Assembly (NCBI GenBank): GCA_041394145.1
Contig: JAWKIW010000007.1
Location: 133,353 to 197,352, forward strand
Length of the DNA: 64,000 nt
Direction of reading: 5' to 3'
DNA from: JAWKIW01 sp041394145
Lineage (GTDB): Bacteria > Actinomycetota > Acidimicrobiia > Acidimicrobiales > Acidimicrobilacustridaceae
The notes below the pieces were generated by a model that was not told where the DNA came from, made no database searches, and was given only the letters and a program-made list of their open reading frames with translations. Each line of letters opens with the position of its first letter. Within the stretch, counting starts at the first letter, position 1. This document shows, piece after piece, positions 41,068 through 53,729 of the stretch. A program made the position numbers and the translations under genes.

Positions 41068-43407
41068 GTGGCTGAGCGGTGCCGGCGCACGAGCGCGCTC
41101 GTGGCCGTGGTGGCGGTGCTGGCCGTGGCGGTGGCCTGCACCCGTCCGTCGGCGGCGCCACCGCCGCCGTACCGGGAGGCCGGGGCGTGGTCGTGGGTGC
41201 CTGTCGGCACCGCGCAGCCCGAGCCGGTGGCGGAGGTGGCGGCGATCGAGCGCGTCCGTCTCGGCAACGGCCTGTGGGAGGTGCCCGGCTCGGTCCAGGA
41301 CACCCCCGGGCGGCAGGCGACGCCGGCGCTGTGGGTCGCTCCCGATGGTGCCCGGTGGCAGCCCGTGGGCGTCCCGGTGCCCGACGGTGCCGCCGGTGCG
41401 ACGACGTCGGTCGCCGACGACGGGCGACTGGGGCTGCTGGGAGGGGTGGTCGGATCGGGCCCGTCCGCCCGGCCGACGGTGTGGCGCTCGACGGACGGCT
41501 GGCGTTGGGAGGATCCGGTGACCTTGCCGTTGCCGGCCGGCGCGTCGGGGGCGGCGGTCCGGGGGATCGCGAGTGGCGGACCCGGCTGGGTGGCGGTCGG
41601 CGGCCCGGTCGCCGGGGCGACGGCCCCGGCGTTGGTGTGGACCTCGACCGACGGGCGAGCGTGGCAGGTGAGCGGCGTCGGCGCCGCCGAGGGCGAACCG
41701 CCGGTCACCCTCGACGCCGTCGCCGTCCGCGATGCGACGGTGGTGGCGCTCGGGGTGACGTCGGCGGGCACACCCGTGGCCGCCACCTCCGACGGCGCGG
41801 GTGGCTGGTCCTCGTCGCCGCTCGGCGCCGGCTTCGTCGGCCGCCCGGCAGCCGGGGGCGAGCCGGCCGGCCCGCTCGGTGACGCCGGTGGTCGCACCAC
41901 CTCGTGGCTCCCCCTGACGATCAGCGGCGATCGGTTCGTCACGGCTGCGGCGACGGCCGCCGGCGAGAACCGGCTCCTGACATCCGAGCGCGGTGCGTCC
42001 TGGGCGCCCGGTCCGGTGGTCCCCGGTCGGGGCCAGGTGCGCCTCGGTGACCGCGACGGCCGGGTCAGGGTGGCCGCGGCCGGGTCCGTGCCGTCTGCCG
42101 ACCTGACCTTGGCCGAGCTCGACGGCGACCGCTGGCAGACGATCCCGGGCCCGCCCCTGGCCGATGGGGGGTCCACCGCACCCTCGGGCCCGGTGGTGAC
42201 CGGCATCTCCAGCGGGGGATGGGTGGTCCTCGGCCCGCGCCCGCTCGGCGAGGCGGGGCGGCGCACGTGGCGCAGCGTCGGCGACGCCTGGGCGGCCGGC
42301 GACGCTCGCGACGTGGCACCGGCCGAACGTCGCCAGGGCGACCGCGCGCTCGCCGTGGCGGCCACGTCGGGCGCGGTGGTGGCGGCCGGGACGAGCGGGT
42401 CGATCGCCGCCGCGGGCACCGGTCCCGTGGCCCCCGCCGGTCAGCAGGCCCGCCTCTGGTCGTCGACCGACGCCGTCGTGTGGACCGAGGTCCCGGTGAC
42501 GGCCGCCGGCGAGGTCCTCCGGGCGGTCGCAGTGGACGAGTCGGGCGGCGTGCTCGTCGCCGGGTCCTTGCGGCCAGACGAGGGCGGTGGTCCCCTCTGG
42601 CTCTACGCCAGGGACGGCCGCGCCTTCGAGCGTCGGGGTCCGACCGGGCCGGGCGTGCCGGCGGGGGGGATCGAGCCGGCTGCGCTGCTGCGGGCCGGTG
42701 GCCGGTGGGTCGTGGTCGGGCGCGTGCGGGCTCCGGCCGACGGCGCCGGGCGTGCCGGCATCTGGTCGTCCGACGATGGCGCCCAGTGGCGCCGCTGGGA
42801 CTCGCCGGAGGTCCCCGGGGCGCTCACCGGGGTGTGCTCGTCGGGGACCGACCTGTGGGCGGTGGGCGCCGGCACCGACGGCGGCGCACTGGTGTGGCGC
42901 TCGACTGCCGGCGGACCGTTCGCGGCGGTGCCCGGCGACGGGGCCGTCCCCCTCGGCTGGCAACCCGTCGGCTGCACCGTGTCGGGCGACGACGTCATCG
43001 TCGCCGGCCTCGCGGGCTCGGGCCGGGTGACGCCGGCTGCCCCCGCCACCAAGGTCCCCGCCACGGCGGTGCTGGTCCGGTGGACGAGCGGCGACCAGGT
43101 CTCGGTGCAACAGGGTCCGGCCGCAGCCGCCGTCGGGGGGGTCGTCGTCGACGGCGACGCCGTGGTGGTCGTGGGTGCGATGCCGCCTGCCGCCGGCCAG
43201 GTCGAGGCCGGTGGCCCCGCCGTGTGGCGCGTCGACAGGGCCGGGACCTGGGCCCTCGACCCCGACGTCGCCGCCCTCGTCGCCGGCCCGCCCCCGGGTC
43301 GAGCGGCGGTGGTGTGGGCGGTACCCCCGGGCGCCCCCCTCCCGACGGGCTCGCTGCTCGTCGGCGGGTCGTTCGGCGACGGGGGGTTCGTGCTGCGGCG
43401 GCGGTGA
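41068..43407 (+). CDS. Lipoprotein with WxSxDGxxW repeats
   Basis: A 779-residue exported protein. GTG at 41068 starts the lipoprotein signal SALVAVVAVLAVAVACTRPS (lipobox AVAC). The rest is a string of about ten degenerate repeats ending in VWRSTDGWRWEDP, VWTSTDGRAWQVSG, LWSSTDAVVWTEVPV, IWSSDDGAQWRRWD and VWRSTAGGPFAAVP, i.e. an Asp-box-like motif (S-x-D-G-x-x-W) found at tight turns of beta-propellers. I infer one or two propellers anchored outside the membrane. No catalytic residues are apparent. It starts 22 bp after helR. Confidence 0.78.
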   Translation: MAERCRRTSALVAVVAVLAVAVACTRPSAAPPPPYREAGAWSWVPVGTAQPEPVAEVAAIERVRLGNGLWEVPGSVQDTPGRQATPALWVAPDGARWQPVGVPVPDGAAGATTSVADDGRLGLLGGVVGSGPSARPTVWRSTDGWRWEDPVTLPLPAGASGAAVRGIASGGPGWVAVGGPVAGATAPALVWTSTDGRAWQVSGVGAAEGEPPVTLDAVAVRDATVVALGVTSAGTPVAATSDGAGGWSSSPLGAGFVGRPAAGGEPAGPLGDAGGRTTSWLPLTISGDRFVTAAATAAGENRLLTSERGASWAPGPVVPGRGQVRLGDRDGRVRVAAAGSVPSADLTLAELDGDRWQTIPGPPLADGGSTAPSGPVVTGISSGGWVVLGPRPLGEAGRRTWRSVGDAWAAGDARDVAPAERRQGDRALAVAATSGAVVAAGTSGSIAAAGTGPVAPAGQQARLWSSTDAVVWTEVPVTAAGEVLRAVAVDESGGVLVAGSLRPDEGGGPLWLYARDGRAFERRGPTGPGVPAGGIEPAALLRAGGRWVVVGRVRAPADGAGRAGIWSSDDGAQWRRWDSPEVPGALTGVCSSGTDLWAVGAGTDGGALVWRSTAGGPFAAVPGDGAVPLGWQPVGCTVSGDDVIVAGLAGSGRVTPAAPATKVPATAVLVRWTSGDQVSVQQGPAAAAVGGVVVDGDAVVVVGAMPPAAGQVEAGGPAVWRVDRAGTWALDPDVAALVAGPPPGRAAVVWAVPPGAPLPTGSLLVGGSFGDGGFVLRRR

Positions 43408-43444
43408 CGTCCGACCATGGGGTTGCCAGACCGATCACGATGCA

Positions 43445-43458
43445 TTAGGAATACCTAA
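43445..43458 (+). promoter_or_regulatory. Iron box (IdeR/DtxR-type) before efeU
   Basis: TTAGGAATACCTAA is a perfect palindrome, 45 bp before the efeU start. The arms TTAGG/CCTAA with a 4-bp spacer equal the left 14 positions of the DtxR/IdeR 19-bp box (TTAGGTTAGCCTAACCTAA). The A+T-rich patch stands out. A DtxR-family regulator is encoded 1.5 kb downstream. Confidence 0.7.
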
Positions 43459-43502
43459 CACATCGCGGCCAGCGCCGTGACCATCGACCCCAGGGCGGTG
43501 CC

Positions 43503-44432
43503 ATGCTCGCTTCCTTCCTGATCATGCTGCGCGAAGGCCTGGAGGCCGCGCTGATCGTGGTGATCATCGCCTCCTACCTCCGCAAGACCGACCGGCGCGA
43601 CATGTTGCGCCCGATGTGGATCGGCGTCGGATCGGCCGCCGCCCTGTGCCTCGCGGTGGGTGTCGGCCTCCACCTGGCCAGCCAGGAGCTGCCCCACGCC
43701 CAGCAGGAGCTGCTCGAGGCGCTGGTCGGCTTCGCCGCCGTCGGCGTCCTCACCTGGATGATCTTCTGGATGCGGCGGGCAGGTCGGTCCATGAAGGGCG
43801 AGCTGGAGGGCAAGCTCGACGCCGCGCTCGGCGCGCCCGGCAGCGCGGCCATCTGGGGGCTGATCGCCATGGCCTTCTTCGCGGTGCTTCGCGAGGGGTT
43901 CGAGAGCGCGCTGTTCCTGCTGGCCGCCTTCGAGCAGGGCGGCGCCGCGGCCGGCGTCGGGGCCTTCCTCGGCACCGCGGTGGCGGCCGGGCTCGGCGTC
44001 GGTCTCTACAAGGGCAGCCTGCGCCTCGACCTGCGCCGGTTCTTCACGTTCACCGGCGCTGTCGTCATCGTCTTCGCCGCCGGGCTGCTCGCCCAGTCGC
44101 TGCACTCGCTGCACGAGGCGGGCCTGTGGAACGCGCTGCAGGACACGGCGTGGGACACGAGTGGGCTGGTCGCCAACAACTCTGCCGGCGGCAACATCCT
44201 GCGCGGCCTGCTCGCCTACCAGGCGACGCCCTCGGTGGGTGAGGCCGTCCTCTACTGGCTCTACCTCGTCCCGGTGGCCACCGCCTTCTTCTTCGGCGAC
44301 GCCATCCGAGCTCGCCTCGGTCGTCGCTCCGATGGCGCGGCCGCCGCCGGAGAGCCCGCGCCGACCGACGTCCCTGCGGCCGTCTCCACGGCCGTCGGCG
44401 CCGATCGGACCGCCGCGGCGGTCGCCGAGTGA
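43503..44432 (+). CDS. efeU: Iron permease, FTR1/EfeU family
   Basis: A 309-residue membrane protein with seven hydrophobic segments. It carries both REGxE iron-binding motifs of the OFeT family: LREGLEAALIVVIIASYL in helix 1 and LREGFESALFLLAAF in helix 4. EfeU imports iron, usually with the periplasmic EfeO and the peroxidase EfeB. ATG at 43503. The stop overlaps the start region of the EfeO-like gene (GTGATGG), so they are coupled. The C-terminal 40 residues are Ala-rich and hydrophilic. The IdeR-type palindrome upstream predicts derepression when iron is scarce. Confidence 0.93.
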   Translation: MLASFLIMLREGLEAALIVVIIASYLRKTDRRDMLRPMWIGVGSAAALCLAVGVGLHLASQELPHAQQELLEALVGFAAVGVLTWMIFWMRRAGRSMKGELEGKLDAALGAPGSAAIWGLIAMAFFAVLREGFESALFLLAAFEQGGAAAGVGAFLGTAVAAGLGVGLYKGSLRLDLRRFFTFTGAVVIVFAAGLLAQSLHSLHEAGLWNALQDTAWDTSGLVANNSAGGNILRGLLAYQATPSVGEAVLYWLYLVPVATAFFFGDAIRARLGRRSDGAAAAGEPAPTDVPAAVSTAVGADRTAAAVAE

Positions 44433-44824
44433 TGGCGGATCCGGGCGCCGTGTCGCGCCTGCTGCTCGCCCCGTTCGCCCTCCTCGCCGTCGGTTCGCTG
44501 GTCGGGTGCTCGTCCTCGGGCCCGGCAACGTCGACCGGCGGGTCCGCCGACGGTGGCCCGGCCGAGGTGACGGTGATCGTCAGCGACACGGGATGCGATC
44601 CCGGAACCGTCGAGGTCTCGGCGGGCACCGTGAAGCTCACCGCCAAGAACGCCGGCGGCGAGATCGGGGAGCTGGAGGTCCTCCAAGGGGACAAGGTGAA
44701 GGGGGAGGCCGAGAACATCGCACCCGACTTCACCACGTCGTTCACCGTCGACGTCGAGCCCGGCACCTACGAGCTCGTCTGCTACACGGACAAGGCTCCG
44801 AAGGGGAGCCTCGTCGCGAGGTAG
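44432..44824 (+). CDS. EfeO-type cupredoxin lipoprotein
   Basis: A 130-residue lipoprotein (signal LLLAPFALLAVGSLVGCSSS, lipobox LVGC) consisting of only the cupredoxin domain of EfeO: VTVIVSDTGCDPGTVEVSAG, GELEVLQGDKVKGEAENIAP and PGTYELVCYTDKAPKGSL. These match the EfeO N-terminal domain, with cysteines in SDTGCDP and ELVCYTD; the M75 peptidase-like half of full EfeO is absent, and no EfeB is in the window. It may pass iron to EfeU. ATG at 44432 overlaps the efeU stop. Confidence 0.85.
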   Translation: MADPGAVSRLLLAPFALLAVGSLVGCSSSGPATSTGGSADGGPAEVTVIVSDTGCDPGTVEVSAGTVKLTAKNAGGEIGELEVLQGDKVKGEAENIAPDFTTSFTVDVEPGTYELVCYTDKAPKGSLVAR

Positions 44825-44978
44825 CCGCGCTCCTCCCCGACGAGCCACCGTGTACCGCCGGCAAAGGGCGTCGGCCGCCGCGCCGCTCGCCCTGTGGTCC
44901 CTGCTGCTCACCGCGGCCCGCGGCTCGTCGCCGACCGCGCCTCGTCGGGTCGCCGGTCGGCGCGGCCGGCGACGCCGC

Positions 44979-45647
44979 TCAGCCGGCGGTGACGAGGATG
45001 CGGTTGCTGGCGAAGGTGCCGATGCCGACGGCCCGGCCCTCGATCTCCACCGTGGTGGTCCCGTCCGGTGACGCCGCGGTCACCACGCCGTGCATCCCCG
45101 GCTGCAGCGACGAGTCCTCGAGGAACTCGAGCAGGCCCGGGGCGAACTCCAGCTCCTCGGGGATGCGGCTCACGGTGAACGAGGAGCCGACCTCGAGATC
45201 GGCCAGTGGCGTGGTGCTGGGCGCCTCGTAGTCGGTGCCCGGGATCGGGTTGCCGTGCGGGCAGGTGGTCGGGTCGCCGAGGACGCGGGTCATCGCCCGC
45301 TCCACGTTGTCGGAGATGACGTGCTCCCACCGCCCGGCCTCGACGTGGGCCTCGGCCCACGAGAGCCCCAGGATGTCGGTGAGGAAGCGCTCGGCGAGGC
45401 GGTGCCGGCGCACGACCCGCTCGGCGAGGGCGAGGCCCTCGTCGGTGAGCCGGATGGCGCCCTTGGTCACCGTGACGATGCCCTCGGCCTCCATCTTGCG
45501 GATCATCTCGGACACGGCCGGGCGGGAGACGTCGAGGCGCTCGGCGATGCGGGCCTGGATGACCGCGACGTCGTCCTCGCGCAGCTCGAAGATGGCCTCG
45601 CAGTACTCCTCGAACGCAGGGTGGTACTCGGGGGCCTTGTAGGTCAT
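44979..45647 (-). CDS. DtxR/IdeR-family metal-dependent repressor
   Basis: A 222-residue regulator. The winged helix is IQARIAERLDVSRPAVSEMI with RKMEAEGIVTVTKGAIRLTD; the metal/dimer domain shows RRHRLAERFLTDILGLSWAE, EAGRWEHVISDNVERAM and DPTTCPHGNPIPG, which carry the His, Glu and Cys ligands of IdeR-type sites; an SH3/FeoA-like domain follows. Full length and CPHGNPIPG favour the iron-sensing IdeR/DtxR type over short MntR. ATG at 45647 comes eight bases after TAGACT (minus strand), so the mRNA is probably leaderless. Its neighbour efeU has a matching iron box. Confidence 0.93.
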   Translation of the reverse strand: MTYKAPEYHPAFEEYCEAIFELREDDVAVIQARIAERLDVSRPAVSEMIRKMEAEGIVTVTKGAIRLTDEGLALAERVVRRHRLAERFLTDILGLSWAEAHVEAGRWEHVISDNVERAMTRVLGDPTTCPHGNPIPGTDYEAPSTTPLADLEVGSSFTVSRIPEELEFAPGLLEFLEDSSLQPGMHGVVTAASPDGTTTVEIEGRAVGIGTFASNRILVTAG

Positions 45648-45655
45648 CGGCGTGG

Positions 45656-45679
45656 AGTCTAGGCACGCCCGTCTACGGT
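45656..45679. promoter_or_regulatory. Back-to-back promoters of dtxR-like gene and GT87 gene
   Basis: Only 38 bp separate the two divergent starts. TAGACT on the minus strand (45661-45656) precedes the repressor ATG by eight bases; TACGGT on the plus strand (45674-45679) precedes the GT87 ATG by six. Both genes would be leaderless and their polymerases would compete. Confidence 0.55.
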
Positions 45680-45685
45680 GCGGCC

Positions 45686-47062
45686 ATGGGTGACCGGCAC
45701 GCGATCGGCGAGTTCGACGCACCGGTCGAGCCGTCGGTCGGGCGCAGAGCGAGCCTCGATCAGGGTGCCGACCGCTCGGTCCTGTGGCGTGGGCGGTCGA
45801 CGGCGGACGGTGCGGCCACCGGTGCCGCGCCCCGCCGGCGACGTCTTGGGCTGGGGGTCGCGTGGGCGGTCGCCGTGGTGGCGGTGCTGGCCGCGGTGAC
45901 CAGGGACGCGGCGACCAAGCTGTGGTGGACCGACGCGGTGGCGATGGAGGACCTCGACGTCTACCGGCGGGCCGGCCAGGCGGTGCTCGACGCCTCGCCG
46001 GTGTACGAGCCGGCGGGCTCGCAGCTCGTCTTCACGTACCCTCCGCCCGCCGCACTGGCCGCCGTCCCGCTCGCGCCCCTCCCACAGCGGGCGGCCTACC
46101 TGCTGTGGACCGCGGCGCAGGTCGCCGTGCTGGCCTGGCTGGTGTGGATCTCGTTCGCACCGCTGCTGCGCCGCTGGTCCCGCGACCGACAGGTGGCGGC
46201 CGCGGGGCTGCTCACCGCGGTCGCGCTGGTCACCGTCCCGCTGAACTCGAACCTGGAGCTGGGCCAGGTCAACGTCCTGCTCGCCGGCCTCGTCGTGGCC
46301 GACCTCCTGCCGAGGCGCCGGCGACTTCCGCAGGGCGTGCTGGTCGGGCTGGCGACGGCGTGCAAGCTCGTGCCCGGTCTGTTCATCGTCTACCTGCTCG
46401 CCGTCCGGCGCTGGCGGGCGGCCGCCGTGGCGGTCACGTCGTTCCTCGTGGTCAACCTCGTGGCGTGGCTGGTGCTGCCCGACTCGGTCGGTCGCTACTG
46501 GACCGCCGAGCTGTGGGCGACCGAGCGCATCGGCAGCCTCGACTACACGTCCAACCAGTCCGTGCGGGGGATGCTCGAACGGGTCGCACCGCTCGCAGGT
46601 CGGCCGGCGGTGTGGCTGCTGCTCGTCGCCGCCGTGACGATCGTCGGCCTCGGCCGAGCGGTGCTCGCCCATCGGCGCGGTGACGAGCTGGCGGCGATCA
46701 CCCTCGTCGGCCTCGTCGGCGTGCTAGTGTCCCCCGTGGGGTGGATCCACCACCTCGTGTGGTTCGTGCCGGCGCTCGGACTCCTGGTCGGTGACGGTCG
46801 CGACCGGCGGCGGGTCGGCTCGGCCCTCGTCGTGACCGCTCTGCTGGTGGTCCGGCTCCCGTGGATGGCCGCCGACGCCCTCGCCGGTCTCGGGGCCGGC
46901 ACCGACGCGCTGCTGCGGCCCCCGCTGACGGCCATCGAGAGCACCTACGGGCTCCTCGCGCTGGCGTGCGTGCTGGTGGGGCCCGTGCCGCGCCGATGGC
47001 GCCCGTCGTCGACCGGCGCGGCTCGCGACGCGCCCGTCCCCATGGTCAGACCCCCTCGGTAG
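45686..47062 (+). CDS. GT87-family mannosyltransferase-like membrane protein
   Basis: A 458-residue polytopic protein with about ten hydrophobic helices. A basic cytoplasmic head precedes the first helix (GLGVAWAVAVVAVLAAV). The catalytic-type loop is AMEDLDVYRRAGQAVLDASP followed by VFTYPPPAALAAVPLAPLP; later NSNLELGQVNVLLAGLVVAD and SPVGWIHHLVWFVPAL are typical of GT87 alpha-1,2-mannosyltransferases that use polyprenyl-phosphate-mannose on the outer membrane face. A role in lipomannan or related glycolipid branching is inferred. ATG 45686 is leaderless-like. lhr starts 10 bp downstream. Confidence 0.87.
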   Translation: MGDRHAIGEFDAPVEPSVGRRASLDQGADRSVLWRGRSTADGAATGAAPRRRRLGLGVAWAVAVVAVLAAVTRDAATKLWWTDAVAMEDLDVYRRAGQAVLDASPVYEPAGSQLVFTYPPPAALAAVPLAPLPQRAAYLLWTAAQVAVLAWLVWISFAPLLRRWSRDRQVAAAGLLTAVALVTVPLNSNLELGQVNVLLAGLVVADLLPRRRRLPQGVLVGLATACKLVPGLFIVYLLAVRRWRAAAVAVTSFLVVNLVAWLVLPDSVGRYWTAELWATERIGSLDYTSNQSVRGMLERVAPLAGRPAVWLLLVAAVTIVGLGRAVLAHRRGDELAAITLVGLVGVLVSPVGWIHHLVWFVPALGLLVGDGRDRRRVGSALVVTALLVVRLPWMAADALAGLGAGTDALLRPPLTAIESTYGLLALACVLVGPVPRRWRPSSTGAARDAPVPMVRPPR

Positions 47063-47065
47063 GTT
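47060..47065 (+). promoter_or_regulatory. -10 element of lhr
   Basis: TAGGTT lies seven bases before the GTG at 47073 and overlaps the stop of the preceding gene. It decides between two possible lhr starts, because an upstream TTG (47064) would fall inside the -10. Confidence 0.5.
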
Positions 47066-47072
47066 GTCCCTC

Positions 47073-51689
<4,617 letters not shown>

Positions 51690-51757
51690 CCCTGGCCTGC
51701 CCGACGCCGCGACATCATCAGCCTGCCGGGGCAGACCGTCCCCGACCGGCATGCCCC

Positions 51758-51763
51758 TAGCCT
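51758..51763 (+). promoter_or_regulatory. -10 element of nei
   Basis: TAGCCT exactly six bases before the GTG at 51770; no Shine-Dalgarno sequence is present, so a leaderless transcript is likely. Confidence 0.5.
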
Positions 51764-51769
51764 GAGCCC

Positions 51770-52807
51770 GTGCCCGAGGGCGACACGATCCACCGCCACG
51801 CGAGCCGTCTCCGGCCGGCGCTCGTCGGTGCACCGCTGGTCCGCTTCGAAGCCCGTCGGGTGCCGCCGCCATGGCCGTCACCGGGCACGCTGATCGAGTC
51901 CGTCGACGCGCGCGGCAAGCACCTGCTCGTCGGCTTCGGCGACGGACGGGTGCTGCAGACCCACCTGGGCATGACCGGGTCCTGGCACCTGTCGACCCCG
52001 GGCTCGCGGTGGCCCAAGCCTCGTCACCTGGCCCGCGTGGTGCTCGAGGTCCCGGACCGGGTGGCGGTGTGCTTCGCGGCGCCGACGGTGCGCCTGCTCG
52101 CCGGCGAGCGGGCGGCAACGGTGGCGACGGCCCACCTCGGCCCCGACCTCTGCGCGCTCGTCGGCGAGGCCCGGGTCAGCGGCCTCGACGAGGCCGTGCG
52201 GCGCATGGCGCTCGTCCCCGAGCCCGACACCGAGATCGCCGACGTGCTGCTCGACCAGCGCGTCGCGGCCGGCATCGGCAACGTCTACAAGTCCGAGGTG
52301 CTGTGGGCCTGCCGGTTGTGGCCGTTCACCCCCCTGCACGAGGTCGCCGAACCCGCGCGGCGATGGCTGCTCGAGACGGCGACCGAGCAGCTGCGCGCCA
52401 ACCTCGGGCCTGGGCCACGTCGCACGGTGCCGGGAGGGCTCGCGGTCTACGGCCGGACGCGCCGGCCCTGTCCTCGATGTGGGACCCCGGTGCGCAGCCG
52501 TCGCTCGGGTCCACAGGCTCGCAGCACCTACTGGTGCCCCACCTGTCAGCCGGGCCGGACGGGAGTCGAGCGGCACTTCGGCGAGCGGCCGGGTCCTCGA
52601 CGGCCCGGATCGGCGTCGTGGGGTTCTCCTAGCGGAACGAACGGCTGGCCCACGCTCGGAGCCAACGCCCGATGGCGATGTCCTGATCGAGCTGCAGCGT
52701 GGTCGCGAGGTGGTCGACGGTGGAGGTGCCCACGAGCAGCTCGTAGCCGGCGAGGTCGTGGTTGGCCGGCACCTCCACCGCCTGGCAGCGGTGGCGAGCG
52801 GCGTTGA
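51770..52807 (+). CDS. nei: Fpg/Nei-type DNA glycosylase (endonuclease VIII)
   Basis: A DNA repair glycosylase/AP lyase removing oxidised pyrimidines. The mature N-terminus PEGDTIHRHASRLRPAL carries the catalytic Pro2 and Glu3; VDARGKHLLVGF holds the beta-loop Lys; LDQRVAAGIGNVYKSEVLWA is the helix-two-turn-helix and CPRCGTP ... YWCPTCQ the zinc finger. The family ends right after the finger (near 52560), but this frame runs 250 nt further, giving an Arg/Pro-rich tail antisense to the next gene. An alternative-frame stop at 52632 suggests a lost stop by a late indel. It follows lhr, a recurrent repair pair. Confidence 0.88.
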   Translation: MPEGDTIHRHASRLRPALVGAPLVRFEARRVPPPWPSPGTLIESVDARGKHLLVGFGDGRVLQTHLGMTGSWHLSTPGSRWPKPRHLARVVLEVPDRVAVCFAAPTVRLLAGERAATVATAHLGPDLCALVGEARVSGLDEAVRRMALVPEPDTEIADVLLDQRVAAGIGNVYKSEVLWACRLWPFTPLHEVAEPARRWLLETATEQLRANLGPGPRRTVPGGLAVYGRTRRPCPRCGTPVRSRRSGPQARSTYWCPTCQPGRTGVERHFGERPGPRRPGSASWGSPSGTNGWPTLGANARWRCPDRAAAWSRGGRRWRCPRAARSRRGRGWPAPPPPGSGGERR

Positions 52808-53540
52808 GCCGGTCACAGGTCTCCCGAGCGGCGGCGATGGGGATCAGCACGTCCTTCGTACCGTTCACCATCAGCGCGGGAGGTGACCACGGCACGACTC
52901 GCATCGGCACGAGACCGGCCCCCGACAAGGATGCGACGCTCTGCACCGACGACAGCCAGTCCGGTGTCGCCGGGTACCCCACGTGCAGCGCGGTCAGGCC
53001 ACCCGCTGACACTCCCGCCACGCCGATGCGGAAGGGGTCGACGTCGAGACCACGGTGGTTCATCCGCAGCCAGCGCACGGCCTGCTGCACGTCCGCCCGG
53101 GCATCCTCGGCGGCGGGAGCCATCGCCGGGCCGAACGGCGTGAAGCCGGACCGCAGGCGGTAGTTCACCGAGACCACGACGAATCCCCGGCTCGCCAGGA
53201 ACCGCGCCGCTTGCGCGTCGGCGGGATCCGCCTTGTCGCCCATGAAGAAGCCGCCGCCGTGCACCCACACCACCGCCGGCCGACGCACCCCGGCCAGCTC
53301 CCGGGAGCGGTACACGTCGAGGGTGAGCGCCGTCGGCGATCCGTCCGCCGCCGTCGCCGAGCCGAACACGACGTCGCGGGTCACGTCCACCGTCGGGTAC
53401 CACGGTGTCGCCGCCGGTGCCGCCTGGGCGGGCGAGACGGCCAGCAACACGGCCAGCACGGCCAGCACCGCCGCCGCCAGCGCCTGGCGCGGCGTGGCGG
53501 CACGGTGGTCGACGCAGCCTCCTCGGCGCGGCTTGCCCAT
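52629..53540 (-). CDS. Secreted alpha/beta hydrolase (esterase/lipase family)
   Basis: A 303-residue exported esterase. The signal peptide is RQALAAAVLAVLAVLLAVSP with AQAAP cleavage. The hormone-sensitive-lipase-like fold shows AVVWVHGGGFFMGDKADP (oxyanion HGGG), IGVAGVSAGGLTALHVG with the nucleophile Ser, VNGTKDVLIPIAAARE with the Asp and VPANHDLAGYELL with the His. Substrate unknown. ATG at 53540; the region before it to the divergent ndh (190 bp) is promoter space. Its 3' end overlaps the extended reading frame of nei on the other strand. Confidence 0.88.
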   Translation of the reverse strand: MGKPRRGGCVDHRAATPRQALAAAVLAVLAVLLAVSPAQAAPAATPWYPTVDVTRDVVFGSATAADGSPTALTLDVYRSRELAGVRRPAVVWVHGGGFFMGDKADPADAQAARFLASRGFVVVSVNYRLRSGFTPFGPAMAPAAEDARADVQQAVRWLRMNHRGLDVDPFRIGVAGVSAGGLTALHVGYPATPDWLSSVQSVASLSGAGLVPMRVVPWSPPALMVNGTKDVLIPIAAARETCDRLNAARHRCQAVEVPANHDLAGYELLVGTSTVDHLATTLQLDQDIAIGRWLRAWASRSFR

Positions 53541-53729
53541 GACGATCCCCCAACGGCCCCGGAAACCCCTCCCGGCCGGCCCTGCGGGGGTATCGACGGC
53601 CGCTCTTGTGCCCTGGATAGGCCGAACGACCCATTCGGGCGCGGCGCCAGCCGCCCGCGCCCCGCCCGCGATCGCCGTGGGCCTGCGGCAGGATGGCCGT
53701 GACACGCCGAGGGATCAGAGGAGTGGCAG

